Of a stretch of DNA of 64,000 nucleotides, positions 1 through 9,469 are shown one piece after another. The stretch lies in contig JAPMLR010000011.1 of the NCBI GenBank assembly GCA_026410415.1, positions 22,096-86,095 on the forward strand, written 5' to 3'. The notes under the pieces are model-generated. The model saw only the letters and a list, made by a program, of their open reading frames with translations, ran no database searches and was not told where the DNA came from. Both the position numbers and the translations under genes were made by a program. Position 1 is the stretch's first letter. Every line of letters starts with the position of its first letter. The stretch is from Denitratimonas yunnanensis (SeqCode) (lineage in GTDB: Bacteria; Pseudomonadota; Gammaproteobacteria; Xanthomonadales; Xanthomonadaceae).

Positions 1-1534
1 GGGTGACGGTGAGGATCAGGCCCACGTCCTTGCGTTCCACGGTCTGGAACGGATTCGTCGGCTGGCTGCTGGTACCGCCGGTATTGGTGTACTGGCCGGT
101 CAGGAACGGCACTTCCTGCACCACCTTGAACTGGGCTTCGGTGTTGTCCAGCGTGACGACCGACGGGTTGGACAGCACGTTGGCGCGGCCATCGCCGCGC
201 AGCGCCTTTACCAACGCGCCGATCTGGAACAGGTTGATCTCGGTGCCATTCGGGCCGGGAACGGTGACGCGGCCGCCGACCCAGCCCATGTTCAAGCCAC
301 CGCTGCCGCCGAGTGCTCCGAGGGGATCGGTCATCGCGCCGATGATGCCGCCCAGACCACCCGCGCCGGGGAAATTGGAACCGCCGATATAGCCGCGCTC
401 GCCATCGAAGTTGGTGCTTTGCCACTGCACGCCGAGCTCGTCGGCCAGTTCGTCGGTGACTTCGGCAATGATCGCTTCCACCAGCACCTGCGCGCGGCGC
501 ACGTCCAGTTGGCGTACCACGGCGGAAAGATCGCGGAACACGGCCGGTGAGGCCGTGATGACCAAGGCGTTGGTTTCGGCATGCGCCTGAATCGTGGCGG
601 CCTTCGCGCCTTCGCCGCCAGCATGGCCGGTGAGCGTGCCCGCCACGCTGTCCAGGATCGGCATCAGATCTTCGGCACGCGCGTTGCTGAGGTACAGGAC
701 CTGCGTGTTCTCGCCGCCATCCAGTGGCGTGTCCAGATGCGCGACCAGACTGCGCAAGCGCAGTCGATTGGCACGGTCGCCGGAGAGCAGGATCGAGTTG
801 GTGCGCTCATCGGCGATCAGCTTGGGGCCGGAAGCGGCTGCGCCGCCGGCACCACCATCGAGGGTGGTCAACGTGCGCGCCACTTCGGCGGCGCTGGCAT
901 GGCGCAAGGGAATGACTTCCACTTCCGCATCCGAGGCGGTATCCATGCGCCGGATCAGTTGCATCAGGCGTTCGACGTTGCCGGCGCGATCGCTGATCAG
1001 AATCGAGTTGTTGCCGGGGTTGGCGGTGAAGGTGGCCTGCTGCGGCGCGAGCGGGCGCAGCAGCTTGACCACGTCGTCGGCGGACACGTGCTGCAGCGGG
1101 ATCAACCGCGTGACCAGTGCATCCGGGCCACCGCCGCCGTTGCCGACGCTGCCGTCCTGCGCGGCCACGGCATCGGGCACCAGCTTGATCATGTTGCCGG
1201 CGGAAATGGCGGCGAACCCGTGCACGCGCAGCACCGAAAGGAACGTTTCGTAGATCTCCGCCGGCGTCTGCGGCTTGGCCGAAATCACCGTGACCCGGCC
1301 TTCCACGCGCGGATCGAGGATGAAGCTCTTGCCGGTGATCTCGCTGACCGTCTGCACCAGCACGCCGATGTCGGCGGCGCGCAGGTTCAGCGTGTGGCGA
1401 CCATCGGGCGTGCTCACCGAGGCCGGTTCTGCCGTGGCAGGCGTCACGCCCGGAGGAACCTGCGCATGCAGTGGCAGAGCCAGGGTCAACAATGCGGCGC
1501 AAGCGAAGGTTCGTGCGGGAAGGGCGAGACGCAT
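1..1534 (-). CDS. gspD: Type II secretion outer-membrane secretin GspD (3' part cut by window edge)
   Basis: Secretin of the type II secretion system: it forms the outer-membrane channel through which folded exoproteins leave the periplasm. About 511 residues are visible from ATG 1534; the C-terminal part, including the end of the secretin barrel, lies beyond the left edge. The N-terminus is a Sec signal peptide with a likely cut after LHA (about residue 24). An N0 domain follows (about 45-120), then N1-N3 repeats (RLIPLQHVSADDVV near 143, VEVIPLRHASAAEV near 205, VLYLSNARAEDLM near 279). The secretin domain begins near 350 (QVLVEAIIAEV) and contains NVLSNPSVVTLDN. It lies 29 bp downstream of gspC, presumably in one operon with further gsp genes outside the window. 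Identification is strong; the end is unknown. Confidence 0.95.
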   Translation of the reverse strand, partial: MRLALPARTFACAALLTLALPLHAQVPPGVTPATAEPASVSTPDGRHTLNLRAADIGVLVQTVSEITGKSFILDPRVEGRVTVISAKPQTPAEIYETFLSVLRVHGFAAISAGNMIKLVPDAVAAQDGSVGNGGGGPDALVTRLIPLQHVSADDVVKLLRPLAPQQATFTANPGNNSILISDRAGNVERLMQLIRRMDTASDAEVEVIPLRHASAAEVARTLTTLDGGAGGAAASGPKLIADERTNSILLSGDRANRLRLRSLVAHLDTPLDGGENTQVLYLSNARAEDLMPILDSVAGTLTGHAGGEGAKAATIQAHAETNALVITASPAVFRDLSAVVRQLDVRRAQVLVEAIIAEVTDELADELGVQWQSTNFDGERGYIGGSNFPGAGGLGGIIGAMTDPLGALGGSGGLNMGWVGGRVTVPGPNGTEINLFQIGALVKALRGDGRANVLSNPSVVTLDNTEAQFKVVQEVPFLTGQYTNTGGTSSQPTNPFQTVERKDVGLILTVT

Positions 1535-1563
1535 GGTGTCGAGTTTTCCGTGGTGGTTCGGCA

Positions 1564-2472
1564 TCACATTCCGAGCCGAAGTTTGATGATCTTGCCGTCA
1601 CGCTCCACGTCGATCTGCACCTGCTTTGCGTCGCGCAGGTTGGCGAGCAGTTCGCTTTGTCGCGCCGGGTTGTCGAGGGGGATGCCGTTGACGGCGGTAA
1701 CGATGTCGCTGGGCTTCAATCCGGCCTTTTCCAACAGATCCGAGTCGCGCCCGGCATTGATGCGTACGCCACGCATGCGTCCGTTGACGAACGCCGGCAT
1801 CACCTGGACCTGCTTCGCCAGCTCCTGCACGTTCGGCAGGTTCGTGGCGCGGTAAGTCTGCATGTCCGGCATCGCGGCGGCGATCGAGGGGTTGATCGAC
1901 ATGCTGCCGAGGGCACTGCCGCCACCCGGCAACGGCACACGCGTCGGCGTGCGGCCGCGCGGCGCGGCCGAGTCGCCACCGGAAGTTTCAGTCAGGCGCA
2001 GACTCAGCGTTTCGCTGACGCCACCACGCGACAACACCACCACGCCGGCGAGGATCTGTTCCAGTCGTGCATCGCCCGGCAACGGGTCACCGACCCGATA
2101 GGGCCGATCGGTGCCCTGCTCATCGGCGATGATCGCGATGCCGCCTTCGGGACGGGTTTCGTTGAAAGTGCCACGCAGGGTGAGCTTGAGCGCGGTTTCC
2201 TGCAGCTTCGACTGCGCCAGCGCAGCCAGGTCGACCTGCCCCTGGGTATCACCGAACAAGTGCCACTTCGCAATCTGGCCGCGTGCGACCGGGGAGGCAT
2301 TCGCCGACAGCACCGCCGCCGGTCCCGCGGCCGGGAGGTCAGGCCCGGCCAAACCCAGCCATGCCAATCCCACCGCCTTCCATGCGCAGAAGAAGAACGC
2401 GCCGGCCAAGGCGAGCCGCGCCGGCCAGGGCGAGGTACGCAGCGGGCGAGGCAGGATCAACGCATCGAACAT
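1564..2472 (-). CDS. gspC: Type II secretion inner-membrane protein GspC with PDZ domain
   Basis: GspC links the inner-membrane platform to the secretin and helps choose substrates. From ATG 2472 the product has 302 residues: a short cytoplasmic N-terminus, one membrane segment (about 18-42), a periplasmic homology region (about 65-165, with ALKLTLRGTFN), a Pro/Gly linker, and a C-terminal PDZ domain (about 220-302, with LLEKAGLKPSDIVTAVNGIP). A TTG at 2514 would add 14 residues but is less attractive than the ATG; neither has a good ribosome binding site. It starts 62 bp after the rhlB stop and precedes gspD, so the T2SS genes may be partly co-transcribed with rhlB. I infer the GspC family from architecture and from gspD next door. 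Confidence 0.9.
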   Translation of the reverse strand: MFDALILPRPLRTSPWPARLALAGAFFFCAWKAVGLAWLGLAGPDLPAAGPAAVLSANASPVARGQIAKWHLFGDTQGQVDLAALAQSKLQETALKLTLRGTFNETRPEGGIAIIADEQGTDRPYRVGDPLPGDARLEQILAGVVVLSRGGVSETLSLRLTETSGGDSAAPRGRTPTRVPLPGGGSALGSMSINPSIAAAMPDMQTYRATNLPNVQELAKQVQVMPAFVNGRMRGVRINAGRDSDLLEKAGLKPSDIVTAVNGIPLDNPARQSELLANLRDAKQVQIDVERDGKIIKLRLGM

Positions 2473-2534
2473 GGACGAATCGGGACCGGAAGGCGAGGCG
2501 CTGAACTGTAGCAAACCCCTGTGCGGGGCGTCGC

Positions 2535-4241
2535 TCAGTGACGCGAGGGTGGACGCTTGAAAAAGCCGCCGACACGACGTTTGAGCCGCGCGAACAGGGA
2601 TTCCTCCGCATCGGTTGTCGTGGCTGCCGACTCGACCGGCTTCTCGATGCGATCGCCATGCAGCAAACGCGCCTCGACCTTCTCGCGCGCTTCACGCTGG
2701 CGGCGGCCACCTCGGCGGCGACGCTTCTTCGGTGCATCGGAAACGGCAGAAGGCGCAGATTCGATCGGAGTCACGGTCAGCGCCGGCGCTGCAGGCTCTG
2801 CCTTGTCTCCGGCCTGCTCACCGCCACGCGGTGTGCGACGCGGCGAACGCGGGGTGCGGCCACCTTCACGCTCGGAACGCTCGCCGCTGCGTTGTCCGGC
2901 ACCGCTCCGCCGACGGCGTCCGTCCTCACCACCACTGCCCTTTCCGGCGGACCGTTCCTTCTCGACCGCCTTCTGCTCGCGCACCTCGCGGTAGATCTCA
3001 CCGATGCTGTCGCCGTCGTCGTCCGCATTCGCGCCTTCGGAACGAACCCGCTCGGGGCGAGGCAGCGCGGTCATCAATTCGGCAGTCACCTGGCCTACGG
3101 GGATCTTCTGTTCGATGTAGGCCTCGATGTCGGGCAGGCTCATCGCGTACATCTCGCAGGCGAAACTGACCGCATCGCCTTCCTCGCCCAGGCGCGCGGT
3201 GCGGCCGATGCGGTGCACGTAATCCTCGGCATCGAACGGCAGGTCGTAGTTGTATACGTACTTGATGCCGTCGATGTGCAAACCGCGCGCGGCCACGTCG
3301 GTGGCGACCAGGATTTCGAGCTGGCCCGCCTGGAACTTGCGCAGCAGGCTTTCACGCTTTTTCTGCGGCACGTCGCCGGACAGCACGCCGACGCGGTAAC
3401 CGGCCCTTTCCAGTGCCTTGGCGACGCGTTCGACGAACACCTTGGTGTTGACGAACACCATCGTGCGCGCACCTTCGCTGCGCGACAAAAGACCCAACAA
3501 CAGCGGCAACTTCTCGTCGTTGGACGGGAAATACACGATCTGCCGAACCCGGGCCGCGGTGATGGTTTCGGTTTCCACGACGAGCTTTTCCGGCTCGTTC
3601 ATGTGCTCGTAGGCCAACTCCAGCACGCGGTGGCTGAGCGTGGCCGAGAACAGCATGGTCTGGCGCGTGGTGCGCGCCGGCATGCGGCGCAGCAGGAATC
3701 GGATGTCCTTGATGAAGCCGAGGTCGAACATGCGGTCGGCCTCGTCCAGCACGCATATCTCGCACGCGTGCAGCGACACCACCTTGTGCTGCTTGACGTA
3801 GTCGATCAGGCGCCCGGGCGTGGCGATGATGACGTCGGCACCCTGCTGCAACAATTCGCGCTGCTTGTCGTAGTCCACGCCGCCGTAGACCAGCGCGAAC
3901 TTCAGGCCCAGATCGGAGGCGAACTTGACCGCATCCTTGTGAATCTGGATCGCCAGTTCTCGCGTTGGCGCCAGTATCAGCGCCCGCGGATCCTCGGGCT
4001 TGCGCTCGGCCAGCGCCGGACCGGTCAGCAGGCGGTTGATCACCGCCACCAGAAAAGCAAGGGTCTTGCCGGTGCCGGTCTGGGCCTGGCCGGCGACATC
4101 GCGCCCGGTCAATGCCACCGGCAGGGTCATGGCCTGGATCGGCGTGCAGCGTGAAAAGCCTGCGCTTTCCAGTCCAGCTAGGAGGGCGGGCGCCAGCGGC
4201 AGGCTGGAAAAGGTGATGTCGGTCAGCGGTTTGTCGCTCAT
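2535..4241 (-). CDS. rhlB: DEAD-box RNA helicase RhlB with long Arg/Gly-rich tail
   Basis: ATP-dependent RNA helicase; in E. coli RhlB unwinds RNA for RNase E and PNPase in the degradosome. The product is 568 residues from ATG 4241, preceded by AAGGA about 4 bases upstream. Motifs in order: Q motif (GFSRCTPIQ, about 28), Walker A (AQTGTGKT, 53-60), PTRELA (92), DEAD (166-169), SAT (199-201) and [10 protein letters not shown] (343-352). After the helicase core (about 1-390) comes a tail of roughly 170 residues, very rich in Arg, Gly, Glu and Ser, with [10 protein letters not shown] near 465. E. coli RhlB has 421 residues, so the tail is mostly extra and probably disordered and RNA-binding. The gene is divergent from trxA and followed by gspC. 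Confidence 0.95.
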   Translation of the reverse strand: MSDKPLTDITFSSLPLAPALLAGLESAGFSRCTPIQAMTLPVALTGRDVAGQAQTGTGKTLAFLVAVINRLLTGPALAERKPEDPRALILAPTRELAIQIHKDAVKFASDLGLKFALVYGGVDYDKQRELLQQGADVIIATPGRLIDYVKQHKVVSLHACEICVLDEADRMFDLGFIKDIRFLLRRMPARTTRQTMLFSATLSHRVLELAYEHMNEPEKLVVETETITAARVRQIVYFPSNDEKLPLLLGLLSRSEGARTMVFVNTKVFVERVAKALERAGYRVGVLSGDVPQKKRESLLRKFQAGQLEILVATDVAARGLHIDGIKYVYNYDLPFDAEDYVHRIGRTARLGEEGDAVSFACEMYAMSLPDIEAYIEQKIPVGQVTAELMTALPRPERVRSEGANADDDGDSIGEIYREVREQKAVEKERSAGKGSGGEDGRRRRSGAGQRSGERSEREGGRTPRSPRRTPRGGEQAGDKAEPAAPALTVTPIESAPSAVSDAPKKRRRRGGRRQREAREKVEARLLHGDRIEKPVESAATTTDAEESLFARLKRRVGGFFKRPPSRH

Positions 4242-4412
4242 GGGATCCTTGGGGATACAGCGGACCAGCCATCTGCGGAATGACGCGCTTCCGGCGCGGC
4301 GCGGGGCTGGTCTGAACAGTGAAAGAAGATGCCGCGGTGTACAGGCGATCTTGCGTGGGCCGGAAACTTCCCGCCAAACTGCCGGCCCGCAGGGCGAAAC
4401 TGTGCCCCAACC

Positions 4413-4441
4413 TTGAAATGGCCGCAATGGCCGCCAATTGT
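4413..4441 (+). promoter_or_regulatory. Candidate sigma-70 promoter of trxA
   Basis: TTGAAA (4413-4418) and AATTGT (4436-4441) are separated by 17 bases, about 45 bases before the trxA start. The -35 matches consensus at 5 of 6 positions, the -10 less well. It sits in the 244-bp divergent region between rhlB and trxA. Confidence 0.4.
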
Positions 4442-4485
4442 AGCCGATGCGGCGCCGCAGGCGTGCCGCTTCCCAGGAGCGATAG

Positions 4486-4812
4486 ATGAGCGACAACGTG
4501 TTGAACGTCGGCGATGCCGACTTCCAGGACCAGGTGCTGGCCTCCGAAACGCCGGTGCTGGTGGATTTCTGGGCCGAATGGTGCGGCCCCTGCAAGATGA
4601 TCGCCCCCATCATCGACGAACTGGCCGAGAGCTATGCGGGACGGGTGAAGGTGGTGAAGGTCAATGTCGACCACGCCCGCCAGACTGCGGCCAAATTCGG
4701 GGTTCGCGGCATTCCGACACTGCTGGTGTTCAAGGACGGCGAAGTCAAGGCGTCGCAAGTCGGCATGGTCGGCAAAGCCCAACTTGCCCAGCTGATCGAC
4801 AGCGCCGTCTGA
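4486..4812 (+). CDS. trxA: Thioredoxin 1
   Basis: Small cytoplasmic dithiol-disulfide oxidoreductase that keeps protein thiols reduced and supplies electrons to ribonucleotide reductase and other reductases. It is 108 residues, the normal length. The active site W32-C-G-P-C36 and the cis-proline region ([12 protein letters not shown], about 71-82) are intact. The start is supported by AGGAG 8 bases upstream of ATG 4486. trxA lies upstream of rho, as in E. coli, and is divergent from rhlB. A perfect 12-bp hairpin lies downstream, between trxA and rho. Confidence 0.98.
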   Translation: MSDNVLNVGDADFQDQVLASETPVLVDFWAEWCGPCKMIAPIIDELAESYAGRVKVVKVNVDHARQTAAKFGVRGIPTLLVFKDGEVKASQVGMVGKAQLAQLIDSAV

Positions 4813-4865
4813 TCCAGCGCATCAGCCCTGTCGGCCGCACCATCGGCGGGGCTGGATGAATCGCG

Positions 4866-4893
4866 ATGCACGGCGTATCTTTACGCCGTGCAT
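4866..4893. terminator. Perfect 12-bp hairpin between trxA and rho
   Basis: The stem atgcacggcgta (4866-4877) pairs perfectly with tacgccgtgcat (4882-4893) across a 4-base loop. It lies 54 bases after the trxA stop and about 105 bases before rho. It has no T-tract on either side, so it may be a weak or Rho-assisted terminator for trxA, an mRNA-stabilising end, or part of a rho leader. Its role is inferred from position. Confidence 0.5.
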
Positions 4894-4998
4894 CCGGCGG
4901 TGTAACGTGCCGCTCACATTGCAGGCGCGACTCCGCGCCGCTCCTTTTCGATTCCGTCCCTGTTTGGACCTACTCGCAGCTTCAGCGAGATCATTCCC

Positions 4999-6585
4999 GT
5001 GCAAGAAAACCCTACCGATACCCCGGTCGCTCCGACCGCTCCTGCGCGTGCCGAGGGCGACACCCCGGCCACGCCCCGTACCGAGACGTCTGCGTCCGCA
5101 CCTGCCGACAACGGCGGCAATTCTTCGCCAGGCGGCAACGGCGGCGGGAACAGCGGCAATGGCGGCGAAGGTGGCAACAATCCACGCAACCGGCGCAACA
5201 AGAGCAAGCACCGGAAGCAGCGTGGCGACCGCCCACCGCGCGAGGCGATGCCGGACGTCGGCGACGACGAGTCTCCGGTCGCCGACAACCGACCCCTCGC
5301 ACCGCTGCCGCCCGGTTTTCCGACCTACAGTCTGGCCGACCTGAAGCGCCTGCCGGCGCACAAGCTGCTCGACATCGCCGACCAGCTGGGCATCGGCGAC
5401 AGCGTGTCGCGCGCCCGCAAGCAGGACGTGATCTTCGCGTTGCTGAAGGTGCTGACACGCCACGGTGATGGCGTGGCCGCCGACGGCGTGCTGGAAATCC
5501 TGCCCGATGGCTTCGGTTTCCTGCGCTCGCCCGAAGCCAGCTATCTCGCAGGTCCGGATGACACATACATCTCGCCGAGCCAGATCCGCCGCTTCAACCT
5601 GCGCACCGGCGATTTCCTGACCGGACGCATTCGCAGCCCGAAGGATGGCGAACGCTACTTCGCACTCGCGCTCGTCGACACGATCAACGGCGAGCCGCTG
5701 GAGGCGTCCAAGAACAAGGTGTTGTTCGAAAACCTGACGCCGCTGTTCCCGCGCGAACGCTTCCATCTGGAGCGCGGCAACGGCTCGTCCGAAGACATCA
5801 CCGGCCGCATCCTCGACCTGATCGCTCCGGTCGGGCGTGGCCAGCGCGGCCTGATCGTCAGCCAGCCCAAGGCCGGCAAGACGATGCTGATGCAGAACGT
5901 GGCACAGGCCATCATGCACAACCATCCGGACGTGCATCTGATCGTGCTCTTGATCGACGAACGCCCGGAAGAAGTCACCGAGATGCAGCGCAGCGTACGC
6001 GGTGAAGTGGTGTCTTCCACCTTCGACGAACCCGCCGCACGCCACGTGCAGGTGGCCGAAATGGTGATCGAACGCGCCAAGCGCCTGGTCGAGCACAAGA
6101 AGGACGTGGTCATCCTGCTGGATTCCATCACCCGTCTGGCGCGCGCCTACAACACCGTGGTGCCGTCCAGCGGCAAGGTGCTGACCGGTGGTGTCGACGC
6201 CAACGCGTTGCAGCGCCCCAAGCGCTTCTTCGGCGCCGCGCGCAAGGCCGAAGAAGGTGGCTCGCTCACCATCCTCGCCACCGCGCTGATCGAAACCGGC
6301 TCGAAGATGGACGAGGTGATCTACGAGGAGTTCAAGGGCACCGGCAACATGGAAGTGCACCTGTCCCGTCGCATTGCCGAAAAGCGCGTCTACCCGGCCA
6401 TCCACATCAATGCCTCCGGCACCCGCCGCGAGGAATTGCTGATCGAACCTGATTATCTTCAGAAGATCTGGATCCTGCGCAAGCTGCTGCATCCGATGGA
6501 CGAGTTGGCCGCGATGGAGTTCATGCTCGACAAGATGAAGAATACCAAGACCAACGAAGAGTTCTTCAGCTTCATGAAGCGCTGA
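4999..6585 (+). CDS. rho: Transcription termination factor Rho with Asn/Gly-rich N-terminal extension
   Basis: Hexameric RNA-dependent ATPase that ends transcription at Rho-dependent sites. The product is 528 residues from a GTG at 4999; E. coli Rho has 419. The core starts near residue 110 ([19 protein letters not shown]), followed by the RNA-binding cold-shock-like domain ([14 protein letters not shown]) and the P-loop ATPase domain ([21 protein letters not shown]). The roughly 109-residue extension is low complexity: Thr/Ala/Pro first, then an Asn/Gly-rich stretch at about 38-62, then a basic patch ([12 protein letters not shown], about 64-75). The GTG has no strong ribosome binding site, so the exact start is less certain than the identity. 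A strong intrinsic terminator follows. Confidence 0.95.
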   Translation: MQENPTDTPVAPTAPARAEGDTPATPRTETSASAPADNGGNSSPGGNGGGNSGNGGEGGNNPRNRRNKSKHRKQRGDRPPREAMPDVGDDESPVADNRPLAPLPPGFPTYSLADLKRLPAHKLLDIADQLGIGDSVSRARKQDVIFALLKVLTRHGDGVAADGVLEILPDGFGFLRSPEASYLAGPDDTYISPSQIRRFNLRTGDFLTGRIRSPKDGERYFALALVDTINGEPLEASKNKVLFENLTPLFPRERFHLERGNGSSEDITGRILDLIAPVGRGQRGLIVSQPKAGKTMLMQNVAQAIMHNHPDVHLIVLLIDERPEEVTEMQRSVRGEVVSSTFDEPAARHVQVAEMVIERAKRLVEHKKDVVILLDSITRLARAYNTVVPSSGKVLTGGVDANALQRPKRFFGAARKAEEGGSLTILATALIETGSKMDEVIYEEFKGTGNMEVHLSRRIAEKRVYPAIHINASGTRREELLIEPDYLQKIWILRKLLHPMDELAAMEFMLDKMKNTKTNEEFFSFMKR

Positions 6586-6605
6586 TTCCCACGCTTCGGA
6601 TTCGA

Positions 6606-6631
6606 AAAAGCCCCGCGGATGCGGGGCTTTT
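6606..6631. terminator. Bidirectional intrinsic terminator between rho and algC
   Basis: The stem aaaagccccgc (6606-6616) and gcggggctttt (6621-6631) flank a 4-base loop. T-runs occur at both ends depending on the strand read, so it can serve rho (plus strand) and the convergent algC gene, whose stop is at 6650. Confidence 0.9.
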
Positions 6632-6649
6632 CGTTTCTCGGCAATGGCC

Positions 6650-8980
6650 TCAGAACGGCAGGTTCAGGCCCGGATCCACGGCAAGCAACTGCTCGCGGAA
6701 TGTCTGCTTGATGCGTTCGAGCACCGTTTCGTCATCGGCATCGAAGCGCAGCACCAGGCATGGCGTGGTGTTGGAGCAGCGCACCAGCCCCCAGCCATCG
6801 GGCCAGTCGGCACGTACGCCATCGATGGTGGAGATCTTCGCGCCCTCGAAACTGGCCTTGGCGAGGAACTTGCCGATGTAGGCGTAGTGTGCACCCTCCT
6901 CCATCTCCACCTTGAGCTCCGGCGTGCTCGCTCCCTTGGGAAGCTCATCGAAGATTTCCTCGGGGGTGCGATCGTCCGATGCCAGGATTTCCAGCAGGCG
7001 CGCCGCCGAGTAGATGCCGTCGTCGAAACCGAACCAGCGTTCACGGAAGAAGAAATGGCCGCTCATCTCGCCGGCCAGTTCGGCCTCGGTTTCGCGCATC
7101 TTGGCCTTGATCAGCGAATGGCCGGTCTTCCACATCACCGGGCTGCCGCCGTTGCGCAAGATCTGCCCGGCGAGGTGGCCGGTGCATTTGACGTCGTAGA
7201 TGATCGTGGCGCCGGGATTGCGGCTGAGCACGTCGCGCGCAAAGAGCATCAACAGGCGATCGGGGAAAATCACCTCGCCTTGTTTGGTCACCACGCCGAG
7301 GCGGTCGCCGTCGCCATCGAAGGCAAGACCTACATCGGCATCGAACTTCTTCACGAAATGTTCGAGGTCGACCAGATTTTTCGGGTCACTCGGATCGGGA
7401 TGGTGGTTGGGGAATTCGCCATCGACTTCGCAATACAACGGAATGACTTCCGCGCCGATGGCTTCCAGCACCTGCGGGGCGATGCCACCAGCCACGCCGT
7501 TGCCTGCATCCACGACCACCTTGAGCGGGCGTTCGAGCTGGATGTCGCTGGCGATGCGCGAGATGTAATCGGGCGCCACGTCGATGCTTTGCAGGCCACC
7601 ATTGCCCCCGTCATCGAGAAGACCGTCGGCGATGCGGAAATACAGATCTTCAATGGTTTCGCCCGAGAGCGTCTCGCCACCGAGCACGATCTTGAAACCG
7701 TTGTAGTCGGGCGGATTGTGGCTGCCGGTGACGGCAACGCAGGATCCGGTCTGAAGCTGGTAGCTGGCGAAATAAACCACCGGCGTGGGGGCCAGGCCGA
7801 TATCGATGACGTCGCGCCCGGCCAGCCTCAATCCCTCGATCAAGGCATTGGAAAGCCCGGGACCGGAAAGCCTGCCATCGCGCCCGACGACGATTTCCTG
7901 CAAGCCACGCTCGGCCATCACGGTGCCGATGGACTGGCCGATCAGGCGTGCGACATTTTCGTCGAGCGTCTTGCCCAGAACGCCACGGATGTCATAAGCA
8001 CGGAAGATGCTGCGATCCACCACCAGCGCGGGTTTTTCCCGTACTGCGGGTTTTGGTTTGGATTTGGGCCTGGCTCCGGCAGCGGGAGCATCACCTTCAC
8101 TCTGGCGCAGGGTATCGGCCAGAGTCGGCTCTGCAACGTTGGCCGAACCGACCACCTGCGCCAGTGTCTTGCGCACTTTCCAGGCCAGCACGCCGCCGAG
8201 CAGCAGGGCGCCAAACCCCATCAGGATCTGTGTCGTCGCCGAATACGGCAGGGTGGAAACGAATTCGGGTGCCGCGGTGCCGACCTGCAACGGGATGCCA
8301 CGCACCGAAGCGTACTGGGCGGCACGGCGCAATCCTGGGTCGCCCTTCTGAGCCAGCACACGCTGCCCGCTGCGCAGCTCCAGATACCCGCCCGGCAATG
8401 CGGCTTCCTGCACCAAGGTCACCACCGGATCCAGTGGCCGGGTCCCGAAAGCCACCGCATGCAGGCTTCCGTCGTCGTCTTTCACCGGCGCGGCCAGCCC
8501 GAGCGCCAAGGCGTCACCCCGGCCGACCACGCCGACGCTGACGGCACGTTCGTTGGCCGCGCTGGTGAGAAGGGCCAGCTTGCCGAAACCGACCTTGGCG
8601 ATATCGTCGGCAAATGCATCGTTCAGGGAGGGATCGTGGACCTCGACGTTTTCCAGCTCCGGCCAGGCGGTGCGGAGCTTCGCGGCGGCATCATCGAAGT
8701 GCCCGGCAGCGGCATCGGCGCGCAAACGGGCATCGGACACCGCCTCGGTCAGGCGTTGACGTGATACATCCACTCTCGTGTTGAGATCACGGGCCAACTC
8801 GCCACGCAGCGCCTCCAGTCTCGGCTCCACGGTACTGGAGTCGGACGCGCGCCACGTCTGCCAGAGAATGCCCAGTCCGCCCAGGAAGGCGAGCACGGCG
8901 AAAACGCTCAGTGCGACCGCCACTACACGCGGCGGCAACTGCAGCGACTCGCGTGGCTCGTTATTCTTGCGCTTTGCCAT
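6650..8980 (-). CDS. algC: Phosphomannomutase/phosphoglucomutase with membrane-anchored N-terminal domain
   Basis: Interconverts mannose-6-P/mannose-1-P and glucose-6-P/glucose-1-P, supplying sugar nucleotides for LPS and exopolysaccharide (the AlgC/XanA role). The product is 776 residues from ATG 8980, with AGGGGG 5 bases upstream. Residues about 17-41 and 249-267 are hydrophobic and enclose a roughly 200-residue, probably periplasmic, domain. An Ala/Lys/Pro linker leads to the mutase domain from about residue 320. The phosphoserine loop TGSHNPPDYNGFK (Ser about 420) and the metal loop DGDGDR are intact. Standard AlgC is about 460 residues, so some 310 residues are extra. Long forms are, to my knowledge, usual in xanthomonads. 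It is followed by the shared terminator with rho. Confidence 0.92.
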   Translation of the reverse strand: MAKRKNNEPRESLQLPPRVVAVALSVFAVLAFLGGLGILWQTWRASDSSTVEPRLEALRGELARDLNTRVDVSRQRLTEAVSDARLRADAAAGHFDDAAAKLRTAWPELENVEVHDPSLNDAFADDIAKVGFGKLALLTSAANERAVSVGVVGRGDALALGLAAPVKDDDGSLHAVAFGTRPLDPVVTLVQEAALPGGYLELRSGQRVLAQKGDPGLRRAAQYASVRGIPLQVGTAAPEFVSTLPYSATTQILMGFGALLLGGVLAWKVRKTLAQVVGSANVAEPTLADTLRQSEGDAPAAGARPKSKPKPAVREKPALVVDRSIFRAYDIRGVLGKTLDENVARLIGQSIGTVMAERGLQEIVVGRDGRLSGPGLSNALIEGLRLAGRDVIDIGLAPTPVVYFASYQLQTGSCVAVTGSHNPPDYNGFKIVLGGETLSGETIEDLYFRIADGLLDDGGNGGLQSIDVAPDYISRIASDIQLERPLKVVVDAGNGVAGGIAPQVLEAIGAEVIPLYCEVDGEFPNHHPDPSDPKNLVDLEHFVKKFDADVGLAFDGDGDRLGVVTKQGEVIFPDRLLMLFARDVLSRNPGATIIYDVKCTGHLAGQILRNGGSPVMWKTGHSLIKAKMRETEAELAGEMSGHFFFRERWFGFDDGIYSAARLLEILASDDRTPEEIFDELPKGASTPELKVEMEEGAHYAYIGKFLAKASFEGAKISTIDGVRADWPDGWGLVRCSNTTPCLVLRFDADDETVLERIKQTFREQLLAVDPGLNLPF

Positions 8981-9013
8981 ACCAACCCCCTGCAAGCCTT
9001 CCGTCGGGCGCGC

Positions 9014-9469
9014 TCAGCGCAACCCGGTATGTCCGAAACCACCGTCGCCGCGTGCGCTTCGGTCGAACTCGTCGACCTGCACGAAACGCGCGCGCGCCAC
9101 CGGCAGGAACACCAGCTGGGCGATGCGGTCGCAAGGCGCGATGGTAAAGGGCGCGCCGCTGCGGTTCCACAGACTGACCATCAGCGGCCCCTGATAATCG
9201 GCATCAATCAGGCCGGTGAGGTTGCCCAGCACCAGTCCGTGCCGATGCCCCAACCCGGACCTCGGCAAGATCACCGCGCACCAGCGCGGATCACCGATGT
9301 GGATCGCAATGCCGGCCGGCACCAGCTCGGCCTGGCCGGCAACCAGGGTCAGCGGCTGTTCGATCATCGCGCGCAGATCCAGTCCCGCTGCGCCATCCGT
9401 GGCGTACTCGGGCAGCGGCACGTCGTTCCCGAGGCGTGGATCAAGCACCTTCAACGCGATATCGATCAT
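9014..9469 (-). CDS. dut: dUTP diphosphatase
   Basis: Trimeric dUTPase that hydrolyses dUTP to dUMP, keeping uracil out of DNA and supplying dUMP for thymidylate synthesis. The 151-residue product has the five conserved motifs, including [12 protein letters not shown] (motif II), [11 protein letters not shown] (motif III) and the C-terminal Gly-rich motif [11 protein letters not shown] that closes over the active site. Its ATG overlaps the coaBC stop in an ATGA arrangement, so the two are translationally coupled; dut-coaBC adjacency is common in proteobacteria. Gene order on the minus strand is coaBC, dut, algC. Confidence 0.97.
   Translation of the reverse strand: MIDIALKVLDPRLGNDVPLPEYATDGAAGLDLRAMIEQPLTLVAGQAELVPAGIAIHIGDPRWCAVILPRSGLGHRHGLVLGNLTGLIDADYQGPLMVSLWNRSGAPFTIAPCDRIAQLVFLPVARARFVQVDEFDRSARGDGGFGHTGLR

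Noticed and set aside
2538..4154. Long open frame on the plus strand across rhlB
   Set aside because: It is antisense to the well-supported rhlB gene and has no family features; high GC produces such frames.
4822..6492. Minus-strand frame of 556 codons across rho
   Set aside because: Antisense to rho, no motifs.
6644..8764. About 700-codon open frame antisense to the phosphomannomutase gene
   Set aside because: The minus-strand protein has clear mutase motifs; the plus frame has none.
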